From positions 62,001 through 126,000 of the forward strand of contig CP065010.1 of NCBI GenBank assembly GCA_016699775.1: a stretch of 64,000 bases of DNA, written 5' to 3'. The notes below the pieces were generated by a model that was given only the letters and a program-made list of their open reading frames with translations, did not search any database and was not told the origin of the DNA. Source of the DNA: Candidatus Falkowbacteria bacterium (GTDB lineage Bacteria > Patescibacteriota > Patescibacteriia > Patescibacteriales > Patescibacteriaceae). Below, in pieces: positions 32,045-39,754 of this stretch; the stretch's first letter is position 1, and each line of letters starts with the position of its first letter. The position numbers were made by a program, and so were the translations under genes.

Positions 32045-33718
32045 TTATAGACCAGCTGGAGTAGATGGATTTAAAATCCTTATTGATCGAGAAATGGATG
32101 TTGAAATATTGCCGTCACTATCCTTAGCCCAGGCATATAGAGTTTTATTACCAAAAGAGGTAAAAGTATATGATGATGGTGCTGAGGCGCTCCATAAAGG
32201 ATTATTCAAACTTGGGACAGTTGGTGATTCAGTTAATAGATAACCAGTAACGGCAACATCATCTATTGCTGAGAAAGCAAGGATTGGCACTGTTAATGAG
32301 CTATGTTTTATTGGGGTAGAAAAATTTGTGATAACCGGTGAGATCATTGTCACTGGCTCATCAAAGGCAACTGACCAATTATATAATGGTAGGTTAGTTG
32401 ATCCAGGAGCTTGGGAAACAGAATTATCTGAATCTCTTATATTTCCGCCGGCATACCACCAAGTTGCAGCTCCTCCACAGAACCACGTATAATTTCCACA
32501 TCCCCAAGCATACCTGATTTTCTGGCTAGCACCGGTTGGAACTTGATTAAGAGTTATTTTTACTTTGGTATTGTTACTTGCTAATTGTACTGATGAAATA
32601 GAAACGTTAGATCCATTGCCTCCGCTTTGAGCAAAGGTAAATCCATAATTTTGTCGGGCTGCCACACGGGTAGTATCAATAGCTAACTGTCCAACAGGAA
32701 TTGCATAACTAATGGTAATAATATTTCCTGTTCGGATTACTGAGGTTGGCATAAGTGGGTTCCAGGTTTGGCCTTGTACTGCAACTTTATTAATAACTTT
32801 TCCCATCAACTCACCCATATATTTTGAGTCCTGATTTGTTAAGTGAAGATGGTCAGTGTGATATGTCATTTGATATTTTGGACCAACTAATATGACTTTG
32901 CCGGGGTTAGATTTATGAGCTTGTAATTGTGCAACGGCAATCTCGCCGGTCCAAGCGGAGTTCATTTGATTAATGAAGAGTGGAATAGTAAGATTACTGC
33001 CGACCAAGGTGCTTAGATCGATTTGATAATCACTCTGCCATTGTTTTAAAGCATTGGCATAAGCTGCCCAACTCTGTCCATTATTAGTGGTTCCATCCAA
33101 GTAGTCGGTCTCCCCATGTATAGCAGTTACTGCTAAAGGACGGTATGAACCTCCTAGGGTATTTTGAACATAATTTTTTGCGTTTGTTGCTTGGGTTATG
33201 CCTTTAGTATAATTTTGAGTACCTTTTTTTAAACCAAGATAGTTTGTGGCTCCGCGTCCATGAAGACTAACAATTATACTTCTTGCGAGATTGTCTAAAG
33301 AACGTAGAGTGTTTCCTAGCCCAGATGAGGGAGATTCAGTATTCTGCCATTCTTTAGCACTTCCAAGTTCAGTTAAAGGAACCAAGGGTGTGTTGATTTG
33401 ATCAGCCCCATTTTGCATCATGAGATTATTATACGGTTGAGCTGAAGTAATAGTTGGGCTGGAATATACGCCAAGTGAGAGACTTTGGCCGGTTGAAAGA
33501 ACATGGAAATATTCAATTGGACTATTATCTCTAGTTTTTTGTTCAGCTTGTTTATTATTGGGCGTTGATATTTTTGCTGTTGCCTTCATTATTGGCAAGA
33601 TGGTTAAAAGACCACTTACAAAAAGAAGACCAATGAAGTAAGTAAATTTCAGAATATGAAAATGTTTATGTATTGAATTGAAAAAAGCATGCAGTATTTT
33701 ATTCTTTCGTTTGCGCAT
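32045..33718 (-). CDS. Secreted SGNH/sialate O-acetylesterase-like hydrolase
   Basis: 557 residues with an N-terminal membrane anchor (about 27-45). The SGNH hydrolase blocks are readable: FHVLSTGQSLSLG (nucleophile serine of block I) at about residue 73, AIHGETDYLDG in the middle, and HTDHLHLTNQDSKYMGELMG with the catalytic Asp-His pair. This arrangement is that of carbohydrate acetylesterases (SASA group). C-terminal beta domains (Ig-like, NWSVAFDEPVTM; FSAIDDVAVTGYLLTES) probably bind glycan or the cell surface. Likely deacetylates extracellular polysaccharide; the substrate is unknown. Confidence 0.85.
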   Translation of the reverse strand: MRKRKNKILHAFFNSIHKHFHILKFTYFIGLLFVSGLLTILPIMKATAKISTPNNKQAEQKTRDNSPIEYFHVLSTGQSLSLGVYSSPTITSAQPYNNLMMQNGADQINTPLVPLTELGSAKEWQNTESPSSGLGNTLRSLDNLARSIIVSLHGRGATNYLGLKKGTQNYTKGITQATNAKNYVQNTLGGSYRPLAVTAIHGETDYLDGTTNNGQSWAAYANALKQWQSDYQIDLSTLVGSNLTIPLFINQMNSAWTGEIAVAQLQAHKSNPGKVILVGPKYQMTYHTDHLHLTNQDSKYMGELMGKVINKVAVQGQTWNPLMPTSVIRTGNIITISYAIPVGQLAIDTTRVAARQNYGFTFAQSGGNGSNVSISSVQLASNNTKVKITLNQVPTGASQKIRYAWGCGNYTWFCGGAATWWYAGGNIRDSDNSVSQAPGSTNLPLYNWSVAFDEPVTMISPVITNFSTPIKHSSLTVPILAFSAIDDVAVTGYLLTESPTVPSLNNPLWSASAPSSYTFTSFGNKTLYAWAKDSDGNISTSISRSIRILNPSTPAGL

Positions 33719-33973
33719 ATTATTTTAGATTTAATAAGTTATAATATAATTTAAATTTTAAAAAATTTGAGCGAGTGTAGTAGGTTTATAGTTTTTGGAA
33801 ACTAAAGGACTTTATTCGGTACCCCCTCTATGTTTTTTTGCCAAGAAAAATTATTTTATGATATGTCTATGTATAATTTTTACTATTTAAGTATATCATA
33901 ATTAACTCTTTTTATAGTGGTTTTATATACCTGAGATGGGTAAAAAAAATCTGGGTTAATTTTTGATGATTAC

Positions 33974-34489
33974 TTAAGGTTGAAATAAATCACTTGGTTT
34001 AATGATAACGCTGGATACCTCGGCAAATTGTTTGGCAGTGGCTTTAATTTGATGTTGTAGAATTTGCACACGACAAGCGCCACCAGAAGTTTTCAGTGCA
34101 GGATCATTAAAGGTTAAGGTTAGAACTCCTGACTGTAAATCACTACTAATTAGTTCAAAGTCCGTTAAAGGAAATTCAGTAGTAATGCCTTGGGCTTTTT
34201 CATCATTAGATAATTCACCATTTATTAATAATTGTATTGTATCGTTTATAATCAAGTTAGATTGTGAAATTTGTCTTTCGACGCCCACCAATCCTTTCTC
34301 AGAGCAGAGAATATTATCAGTCTCATCTTTATCTAATTTTTCGGAGTAATAATATAATGTGACTGTTTGAAATGAAGGAGTTGGCAAAGAATTTATTTGA
34401 GGTGTGGGACTAGAAATTATTTTACTATAATATATGAATCCTAGGATTAGGATGATTAGGACAATAGAGACACTAAGTATTTTTTTCAT
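33974..34489 (-). CDS. GerMN-domain membrane-anchored protein
   Basis: 171 residues. One N-terminal helix (LSVSIVLIILILGFIYYS) anchors an extracellular GerMN domain: QTVTLYYYSEKLD, IQLLINGELSNDEKAQGITTEFP, GVLTLTFNDPALKTSGGACRV and ATAKQFAEVSSVII. In spore formers GerM assists assembly of an envelope complex; in Patescibacteria such small GerMN proteins are common but uncharacterised. Monocistronic, without an SD. Confidence 0.8.
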   Translation of the reverse strand: MKKILSVSIVLIILILGFIYYSKIISSPTPQINSLPTPSFQTVTLYYYSEKLDKDETDNILCSEKGLVGVERQISQSNLIINDTIQLLINGELSNDEKAQGITTEFPLTDFELISSDLQSGVLTLTFNDPALKTSGGACRVQILQHQIKATAKQFAEVSSVIIKPSDLFQP

Positions 34490-34634
34490 AAATTTTGGAT
34501 ATTTTTCGAGTAATAAATCAAATTGAATTCTTGTATTTAAATTATAATTACCGTATGAGGAAAATGAGGAATTATTACACTGTTATTTAATTATATCATG
34601 ATGCGGTTTTAGAAGAGTTAGAGATTTGATTTGC

Positions 34635-34787
34635 TTGACAAAACATGATTGTAGTGATAATTTCTCGTTGAACATAGTTCCTTACAATTTAACTATTCTG
34701 TTATATTTATTGAATTTTTTTTGCCTTTCTTCTTGAGGATGGTTAAAGAAATTCAATAAATAAAAAATTAAAAAAGGAGAATCAATC
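34635..34787 (+). promoter_or_regulatory. Conserved leader, type B copy 1
   Basis: TTGACA (34635), 17 bp, TAATTT (34658), then GTTCCTTACAATTTAAC and a long hairpin: TTTATTGAATTT at 34706-34717 pairs with AAATTCAATAAA at 34749-34760, with an inner stem (GCCTTTCTT/AGGATGGT). An AAAAAAGGAG SD follows. The same leader precedes the unrelated genes at 45145 and 49849. Confidence 0.8.
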
Positions 34788-35021
34788 ATGATTCGTAAAT
34801 ATAGATTCCAAATCTTGACAGTATTTTTTTTGTTTTTAACAGGACTGTCAGGGGCCATGGAAGGCACAACTGAAAACTTTTTTTTCAACTTCTTTTTTGT
34901 CAGTACATTTTCAAGTTCAACAATTCATTGGATTGCTGGAGGATATGAAGAAAATATCAAATCAAAAATGAATAAAAGTGAAGTGTTCATGAGTAGTTTT
35001 TTATTATGGGCACTATGGTGA
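34788..35021 (+). CDS. Small membrane protein of a three-gene operon
   Basis: 77 residues, not recognised. An N-terminal hydrophobic helix (FQILTVFFLFLTGLSGAM), a Phe-rich segment (FFFNFFFVSTF) and a final FLLWALW suggest a membrane protein. Its stop overlaps the next start (ATGGTGA), so the pair is translationally coupled. Expressed from a type B leader with a strong SD (AAAAAAGGAG). Confidence 0.6.
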   Translation: MIRKYRFQILTVFFLFLTGLSGAMEGTTENFFFNFFFVSTFSSSTIHWIAGGYEENIKSKMNKSEVFMSSFLLWALW

Positions 35022-35176
35022 TCTGTGTTTCAAGTGTTTATAGGGTCCTTCCAGAGTCACTGAAGATATACGGCAAAGAAATATCATTAATTGTATGTGT
35101 GGTTTTTCTTTCCCTTATCTTGATAATTGGAAAGAAGGAAAGAAAAATCAGGTCAAAAGTGCAAAAACAAAATTAA
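35015..35176 (+). CDS. Small single-helix membrane protein
   Basis: 53 residues starting at the ATG that overlaps the previous stop codon (ATGGTGA). One transmembrane helix (ISLIVCVVFLSLILIIG) is followed by a strongly basic tail (KKERKIRSKVQKQ), so the C terminus is probably cytoplasmic. No family was recognised. The overlap and tight spacing to the next gene make it likely to be real. Confidence 0.6.
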   Translation: MVICVSSVYRVLPESLKIYGKEISLIVCVVFLSLILIIGKKERKIRSKVQKQN

Positions 35177-35200
35177 AAAATTAAACTGGAAGGAGAAAAG

Positions 35201-35395
35201 ATGGCAAAGCTTTCATTTGTATTAATGTTGTTGTTTCTTTTTTTGACAATATTATTTCTGGCAAAACTTCTTAGTCCAGAAATTGATATATTGCCATTAA
35301 ATGAGATTAGTAAAGGCTCTTTGCTTGGTTATTCCTTGATATGCATAGTCTTAACAATCGTATTTTTTTATTGTAGTAAAAAGTTTTTTAGATGA
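35201..35395 (+). CDS. Small two-helix membrane protein
   Basis: 64 residues: LSFVLMLLFLFLTILFLAKLL and GYSLICIVLTIVFFYC are two helices joined by a short polar loop, ending in a basic tail KKFFR. A strong SD (GGAAGGAG) lies 8 nt before the ATG. Third gene of the type B operon; unknown function. The set of three tiny membrane proteins suggests a small membrane complex, toxin or lysis-like module, but nothing identifies which. Confidence 0.6.
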   Translation: MAKLSFVLMLLFLFLTILFLAKLLSPEIDILPLNEISKGSLLGYSLICIVLTIVFFYCSKKFFR

Positions 35396-35421
35396 ATTAA
35401 CTAAATAACTTTCCTTTTGCT

Positions 35422-35462
35422 AAATAGGCCTTTCTTAATGTAATTTTGAGGCCTATTTTTTT
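35422..35462 (+). terminator. Terminator
   Basis: AAATAGGCCT pairs with AGGCCTATTT, followed by T residues. Confidence 0.88.
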
Positions 35463-35495
35463 GTATATTAGTAACCATAAAAGTGAGGAGAACGA

Positions 35496-35524
35496 TTGAC
35501 AAATATCATATAAAACTTTAAAGT
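35496..35524 (+). promoter_or_regulatory. Promoter
   Basis: TTGACA (35496), 17 bp, TAAAGT (35519); reads into the gene at 35553. Confidence 0.7.
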
Positions 35525-35552
35525 AGCAATAATCAAACAAAAAGGAGTAGTT

Positions 35553-35696
35553 ATGCCCATTAAAAACCTAAAAAAGAAAAGTGGCGTTAGTGTTGAAATT
35601 CTTTCAGAAGGGGCGGTTAGAGAAGGATTGACTCTTGAGGAGTATATTTGTCAGGTTGGTCTCCCCGATAACCCTACATTTCAGATCTTAATTTAA
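35553..35696 (+). CDS. Small hypothetical protein
   Basis: 47 residues, starting MPIKNLKKKSGVSVEIL and ending PDNPTFQILI. A strong SD (AAAAAGGAG) lies 6 nt upstream and a promoter lies 30 nt further up. It is soluble with no recognisable motif. A second open frame starts 19 nt downstream and appears to be its operon partner. Confidence 0.55.
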   Translation: MPIKNLKKKSGVSVEILSEGAVREGLTLEEYICQVGLPDNPTFQILI

Positions 35697-35715
35697 AGTA
35701 TTAAGGAGTAAAGAG

Positions 35716-36117
35716 ATAGATTCTGGTTTTAAAAATTTTGTATTTCAAGCAGCACTTGAAATAAGTAAAACTGATGAGGATCGTGAGGCGTTAGCACCTT
35801 ATGTAGAAGAATTTGAATCTATAAGCGGGGCTACATCAAGTAATGCTTTATTGGAAACAAAAAAAATAGAATTTATAACGGACGTCGAGCGGAAATTTTT
35901 TAAAGATTTATTAAATGAGTTAACTTCTGAGATTTCTAAAAATGAAAAGAGAAGAGTTTTAGAAAAGCTGAATGAATTTGTTAACGATTTAATTAAGAGA
36001 GCAAATGGCAATCTTGATTATTTACAAGAAATTTTTTACTTATCACCAGGAGGTATAAATATCAAAAGTGCCTTCATAAAACAAGAGTTAAAGAAAGGAG
36101 GGATTAATTTATCTTGA
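35716..36117 (+). CDS. Hypothetical helical protein with a non-canonical start
   Basis: 133 residues if begun at the ATA at 35716, 7 nt after AAGGAG. The frame from there is protein-like throughout (DSGFKNFVFQAALEISKTDEDREALAPYVEEFE...), and no ATG, GTG or TTG occurs until TTG at 35851, which would discard a third of the protein. So either ATA is used or an ATG has mutated to ATA. The protein is charged and helical (KRRVLEKLNEFVNDLIKRANGN) without known motifs. Partner of the 47-residue protein upstream. Confidence 0.5.
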   Translation: MDSGFKNFVFQAALEISKTDEDREALAPYVEEFESISGATSSNALLETKKIEFITDVERKFFKDLLNELTSEISKNEKRRVLEKLNEFVNDLIKRANGNLDYLQEIFYLSPGGINIKSAFIKQELKKGGINLS

Positions 36118-36146
36118 AGACTCCCGGTAAATGGATAAAATAATAT

Positions 36147-36178
36147 GGCCGCTTGTTTGCACAATGCGGCTTTTATTT
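36147..36178 (+). terminator. Terminator
   Basis: GCCGC at 36148 pairs with GCGGC at 36166, then TTTTATTTTT. Confidence 0.75.
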
Positions 36179-36610
36179 TTACTTTATACCTAATAATTTA
36201 CTAAAGTAATGTATTAAGTTTTAGTCATATAAAAAATGTAATTGATGGGCTACTTAAATATGATTGTTTGGAATAATTGAGTGTTTGGGTTAAGAATGGT
36301 TATGTAGACAAAGATATTTTTTGTATAATCTATAACACTAAATATTGAAATGATGATAGCTATAAGAAGGTTAGGGAATGTAAATATAGAAGTTTTAAAG
36401 GACTGAAATGGATTTAATTGGTTATTATCGATAAAAACTAACAAAATAATTATAGCTATATATATTTTTTACTAGAATACTCAATAAATCATGGGATTAG
36501 CGGTAAATTATGATTATAGGTCTATCTCATTGACTAATGCCGTAGAGGAAGGATAGAGCAGATGAAATATGCAATAAGAAAAGTGCCTATTTATAAGGGA
36601 TTTTCTGCTC
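36179..36610 (+). other. Gene-poor AT-rich stretch
   Basis: I see no convincing gene. A 24-codon frame at 36562-36636 (MKYAIRKVPIYKGFSALDKK...) follows an AGGAAGGA sequence but runs through the promoter at 36611, so it may be only a gene remnant. Confidence 0.5.
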
Positions 36611-36639
36611 TTGACAAGAAAAAATATCCATGCTAGTAT
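36611..36639 (+). promoter_or_regulatory. Promoter of the G-free repeat RNA
   Basis: TTGACA at 36611-36616, exactly 17 bp, TAGTAT at 36634-36639, with TGC before the -10 (extended -10), as in the other accessory promoters here. Confidence 0.75.
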
Positions 36640-36700
36640 TTAGACATAAATTGCTCCTTTAAATTAAACATCTCATTCTCGAAACAGAGAATAAACCCAA

Positions 36701-36900
36701 CTCATCAACAAAAATCCCACCACATCAAAAAAACAACACATCTCACATCAAAAATCCCACCACATCAAAAAAACAACACATCTCACATCAAAAATCCCAC
36801 CACATCAAAAAAACAACACATCTCACATCAAAAATCCCACCACATCAAAAAAACAACACATCTCACATCAAAAATCCCACCACATCAACAAAAAACCCAC
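36701..36900 (+). repeat. Four perfect 40-bp tandem repeats, G-free
   Basis: Identical units at 36721-36760, 36761-36800, 36801-36840 and 36841-36880, flanked by partial units. The unit begins CACATCAAAAAAACAACACA and ends in AAAAATCCCAC. There are no spacers, so this is not a CRISPR array. Confidence 0.95.
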
Positions 36901-36931
36901 CACAAAAAACTTCAACAAATATCCAATCCCG

Positions 36932-36965
36932 CCTTTAAGAAATCTTCTTGAAGGTTCTTTTTTTT
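36932..36965 (+). terminator. Terminator after the repeat array
   Basis: CCTTTAAGAA pairs with TTCTTGAAGG around a 3-nt loop, followed by TTCTTTTTTTTT. Confidence 0.88.
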
Positions 36966-37032
36966 TATTTAAAAAATATTTTCTGTTTATAAATACCTTT
37001 AAATATATACATCATTAGTATCAAGGTGTTTC

Positions 37033-37080
37033 ATCGATGGGAGTAAAGGGTACGTACTCAGAGCTATTCGGTTAGGTAAT
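37033..37080. repeat. Diverged copy of the GGGTGGC intergenic element
   Basis: TTTCATCGATGGGAGTAAAG...TCAGAGCTATTCGGT aligns with the elements at 44876 and 46149 (TCGATGGGTGGCAAATGGG...TCAGAACTATT). Confidence 0.5.
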
Positions 37081-37155
37081 TAAAATTGACTAATTGAATA
37101 CTATGATGTAATGTAAAAAAATTCATTAACAATAAAATCTAAAAGGAGAATCAAG

Positions 37156-37557
37156 ATGGCAAAAAGAAAGTCTGAAAAAATTGTTTTAAAAGAAGGTAAT
37201 ATTATCGTGATTAAGAAGTTTGACAATCACACTAACAAAGAGTTTTATGATAAGGGGGAGGGTCCGGATAAAGCTAAAATCCTTGATCTTATTGAAGAAA
37301 ATGGTAAGTACAAGGAAATTGCAGTAGAAATTATCGGAGGCAAAATGTCTGCCAGAAAAATAGAATTTACATATTTTGGTAGTAATACGTGGCGATTGTT
37401 ATTTGAAGACCCGCATTCATTAAAAAGGGTCTATAGCATTAATGCCCCGTACTATAGGATGGAAATATTAAATGATGAAAAGCTGATTCCTTATGAGGAT
37501 GATCTTTTTACAGCGGAGGAACTTGCAGACTTAATATCGCGAGATGCCTTTGGATGA
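37156..37557 (+). CDS. Hypothetical accessory protein
   Basis: 133 residues, not recognised. Soluble, mixed alpha/beta, starting with a basic segment and ending with an acidic one (EDDLFTAEELADLISRDAFG). There are no cysteines, signal peptide or membrane helix. A strong SD (AAAAGGAG) precedes the ATG by 8 nt, and a terminator (37601-37632) follows. TTGACT at 37087 could be its -35 element. Confidence 0.6.
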   Translation: MAKRKSEKIVLKEGNIIVIKKFDNHTNKEFYDKGEGPDKAKILDLIEENGKYKEIAVEIIGGKMSARKIEFTYFGSNTWRLLFEDPHSLKRVYSINAPYYRMEILNDEKLIPYEDDLFTAEELADLISRDAFG

Positions 37558-37600
37558 GGGAAATAGCTTCCAAAATTGACTTGAGATGAATACATCCGTG

Positions 37601-37632
37601 AAGTCTTGACTAACAATAGTTCAAGACTTTTT
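37601..37632 (+). terminator. Terminator
   Basis: AAGTCTTGA pairs with TTCAAGACTT, followed by a T run. Confidence 0.85.
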
Positions 37633-37741
37633 TATTTATAAAAATACTCCATGCCTAATATGATTTATCAACGAATAGCAAATAGGAACTTAATTAAGTT
37701 ACTCAAAATATCATAACTATATAAAGTTATAGGCAAAATCA

Positions 37742-37884
37742 TTGACAAATACTAGTAAATATGATAATTTCTAGGATACTTGTTTTTTAACAATTTGGTT
37801 ATTTTTGAATGATTTGCTGATCTTCTAACTAATTTAGAGGCTTAGGAAATCATTCAAAAAACAAAAAACGAAAGGAGCTACAAA
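37742..37884 (+). promoter_or_regulatory. Conserved leader, type A copy 1
   Basis: TTGACA (37742), 17 bp, TAATTT (37765); then a leader whose hairpin pairs TTTTTGAATGATTT (37802) with AAATCATTCAAAAA (37847), enclosing an inner stem CTTCTAA/TTAGAGG, then CGAAAGGAG. It is almost identical to the leader at 40491 although the downstream genes differ. Confidence 0.85.
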
Positions 37885-38523
37885 ATGAAAAAAATTATTG
37901 TTTTTTATTTCGCAATATTTTTTTTAATATATACACAAAAGCTTTTTGCTCAAATTGAATGCTCTGAACTTCCAAATAAAAATAAATTTCCTCAAGCCGT
38001 AAATGATTTTGCTTACATTATAAATGATAGTGTTGAGCAAAAAATAGAACAAAAACTCCGTAGTTACTTTGAGTCTACGGGACTCGCATTAATCGTTGTA
38101 ACAGTTGATAGCTTAGATGGTTATACGGATGATTCTTACGCTCAAAATTTATTTGATTGCTGGAAACCCGGAGGAGAGAATAACGCCGGTATAATATTTT
38201 TAGTTGCACCTGGGGAAAGGAAATTAAGAATTCATACTGGCTACGGAATTGAAAGTAGTCTAACGGATGCACAATGCAACTTATTAATTAATAATATTTG
38301 TGTTCCCTATTTCAAAAAATCAAAGTATTCTTCAGGGATATTGAATGGGGTTGAGGAAATATTGGCAATAATTTTTCCGCAGGAACAACGTGATCGAATA
38401 AAAGAGGAGGAAGATAAGAATGCTGGGGATAATATACAGCATACAAAAAGAAGAAATAGCAAAACTTTTGGCGGGTTTCTTAAAGGAAAGAGTGGAGGCG
38501 GCGGAGATTCAGGATTCTGGTAA
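37885..38523 (+). CDS. Secreted TPM-domain protein, short form
   Basis: 212 residues. A signal peptide (IIVFYFAIFFLIYTQKLFAQ) precedes a TPM/YgcG domain: VNDFAYIINDSVEQKIEQKL, LIVVTVDSLDGYTDDSYAQNLFDCW, NAGIIFLVAPGERKLRIHTGYG and YFKKSKYSSGILNGVEEI. The C-terminal tail GGFLKGKSGGGGDSGFW is the Gly-rich SGxW ending typical of the family. It closely matches the first 160 residues of the protein at 41275 but lacks that protein's membrane helix and coiled coil. TPM proteins take part in membrane-associated quality control; the activity is uncertain. Expressed from a type A leader. Confidence 0.85.
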   Translation: MKKIIVFYFAIFFLIYTQKLFAQIECSELPNKNKFPQAVNDFAYIINDSVEQKIEQKLRSYFESTGLALIVVTVDSLDGYTDDSYAQNLFDCWKPGGENNAGIIFLVAPGERKLRIHTGYGIESSLTDAQCNLLINNICVPYFKKSKYSSGILNGVEEILAIIFPQEQRDRIKEEEDKNAGDNIQHTKRRNSKTFGGFLKGKSGGGGDSGFW

Positions 38524-38550
38524 TATTAGTGAAAATGAAATGTTGGGTTT

Positions 38551-38579
38551 AGCAGTTGTCCCTTAACAACTGCATTTTA
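38551..38579 (+). terminator. Terminator
   Basis: GCAGTTGT pairs with ACAACTGC, followed by ATTTTATTTT. Confidence 0.8.
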
Positions 38580-39043
38580 TTTTACAAAAAAATTCTATTG
38601 CAAAAGTGGTTTTTTAGTAGTTTTTACTGTAGCGGTTTCCAGAATTAGAATAAGGAGAATGCAGAAGTTACCTTACTAGACGTTGCTTACTATAGAATCA
38701 GATGTTGCCATGCTATTGAACCATTATTATCTAATCTTTTAAGTATTTCTGTAATATTCTCTCATAAACGCGACATTCCGATTACTTTATTGTGTATTCT
38801 TTCCCAGTCACCTTCCTTACTGTGTATTGTTGACCAATCAGAAAATAATATTATTAAGATATTTGATTTTTATATTTCTACTGACACGGATAAGGCAGTC
38901 GTAACTATCATACAAATTACTTCGTATTCACAGCGAGTCAGTTGCTTCTATATATTAAAAAAATTCATGGCAACATTCGGCACTCCTTTGATAATTTTAT
39001 ATTTTTTCGGTTATCGATTATTATAGTAGCTTTAATTTACACT
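38580..39043. other. Intergenic stretch without a supported gene
   Basis: Short open frames exist on the plus strand but lack an SD, a promoter or protein-like composition. Possibly decayed sequence between the first TPM unit and the toxin-antitoxin pair. Confidence 0.5.
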
Positions 39044-39754
39044 CTATTTTTCGTTACTATAGGCGAGTTTCAACAAGAATATCGTTTCAGTTCTAAGCTT
39101 TGCTCTTGCCCAATCTTTCTGTGGTTCTGTGAGTAGCTCACCAAGACCGTCGAGAATGTGCTTATTGTCCATCTGCTCAAGTTTATGAATGCATTTTTTT
39201 AACAAATCCTTAAAAGGCATGTTTGCTCTTAATTCTACTATGGTTTTATTTATCTCCCACATTTTTTTGTAGAAGAAATAGACATCAAATATATCTCGAC
39301 TTGTTTCTCCAATTCTTTCATACATTGCCATGAGTTTATGAGCAAACATATCCTCTCTAACCATTACAAGCATAGAAATACCAAGTAATGTTCTAATTTC
39401 GTATTCTGAACCAAAATTTCGAAGATTCACCTCTACTTTTATCTGCTGTGTGCCAAGTGCATAAGAAATAACATTCAATAAGTTGTAGTGCTTTATCATT
39501 GATTCAGTAATGGTTCCGTAGCTTGCTGTAATTTTCTGGAGCTTTTCAAATACTTCTTGCTTTTTAGTATCATCAAGCAAATCAAAATCAAGGTCAACTG
39601 AATTTCGGTTAAGATCATAAAACAAAAGTGCTGCCGTCCCACCTTTGAAACCTAGCGTAGTAGCCAGAGAAGTATCAGAATAGATATCCTTCAAGATTTG
39701 GAGCAAAATATTTTTATGTTTTAAATAATCGAGTGTCATATTATTGTTTTTCAT
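39044..39754 (-). CDS. AbiEii-type nucleotidyltransferase toxin
   Basis: 236 residues. The DNA-polymerase-beta-like nucleotidyltransferase motif LGFKGGTAALLFYDLNRNSVDLDFDLL (GG...DLDF) and the later KLMAMYERIGETSRDIFDVYFFYK are the hallmarks of AbiEii/MenT toxins, which modify tRNA acceptor ends or otherwise arrest translation. The start overlaps the upstream antitoxin gene by 14 nt, the usual toxin-antitoxin arrangement. It interrupts the two TPM units. Confidence 0.9.
   Translation of the reverse strand: MKNNNMTLDYLKHKNILLQILKDIYSDTSLATTLGFKGGTAALLFYDLNRNSVDLDFDLLDDTKKQEVFEKLQKITASYGTITESMIKHYNLLNVISYALGTQQIKVEVNLRNFGSEYEIRTLLGISMLVMVREDMFAHKLMAMYERIGETSRDIFDVYFFYKKMWEINKTIVELRANMPFKDLLKKCIHKLEQMDNKHILDGLGELLTEPQKDWARAKLRTETIFLLKLAYSNEK

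Larger units (their letters stand above)
36646..36965 (+). ncRNA. Predicted non-coding RNA with G-free tandem repeats
   Basis: Bounded by a promoter and an intrinsic terminator, about 320 nt. It starts with GCTCCTTT, complementary to an SD, and a small hairpin (ATTCTC/GAGAAT), then about 240 nt without a single G, made of four identical 40-bp units with partial units at both ends. Forty is not a multiple of three and no start codon leads through it, so it is not coding. Being G-free, it would stay single-stranded. No known RNA family was recognised. Confidence 0.6.

Noticed and set aside
36250..36444. Minus-strand 64-residue open frame
   Set aside because: AT-rich, low-complexity hydrophobic sequence without SD or promoter; probably non-coding.
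36701..36900. CRISPR-like array
   Set aside because: Units are perfectly tandem at 40-bp period with no spacers, not palindromic, and no cas genes are near; the Cas4-like nuclease at 53470 lies in a restriction island.
38790..39136. Two overlapping small plus-strand open frames
   Set aside because: No SD or promoter, odd composition, and one overlaps the AbiEii gene on the other strand.
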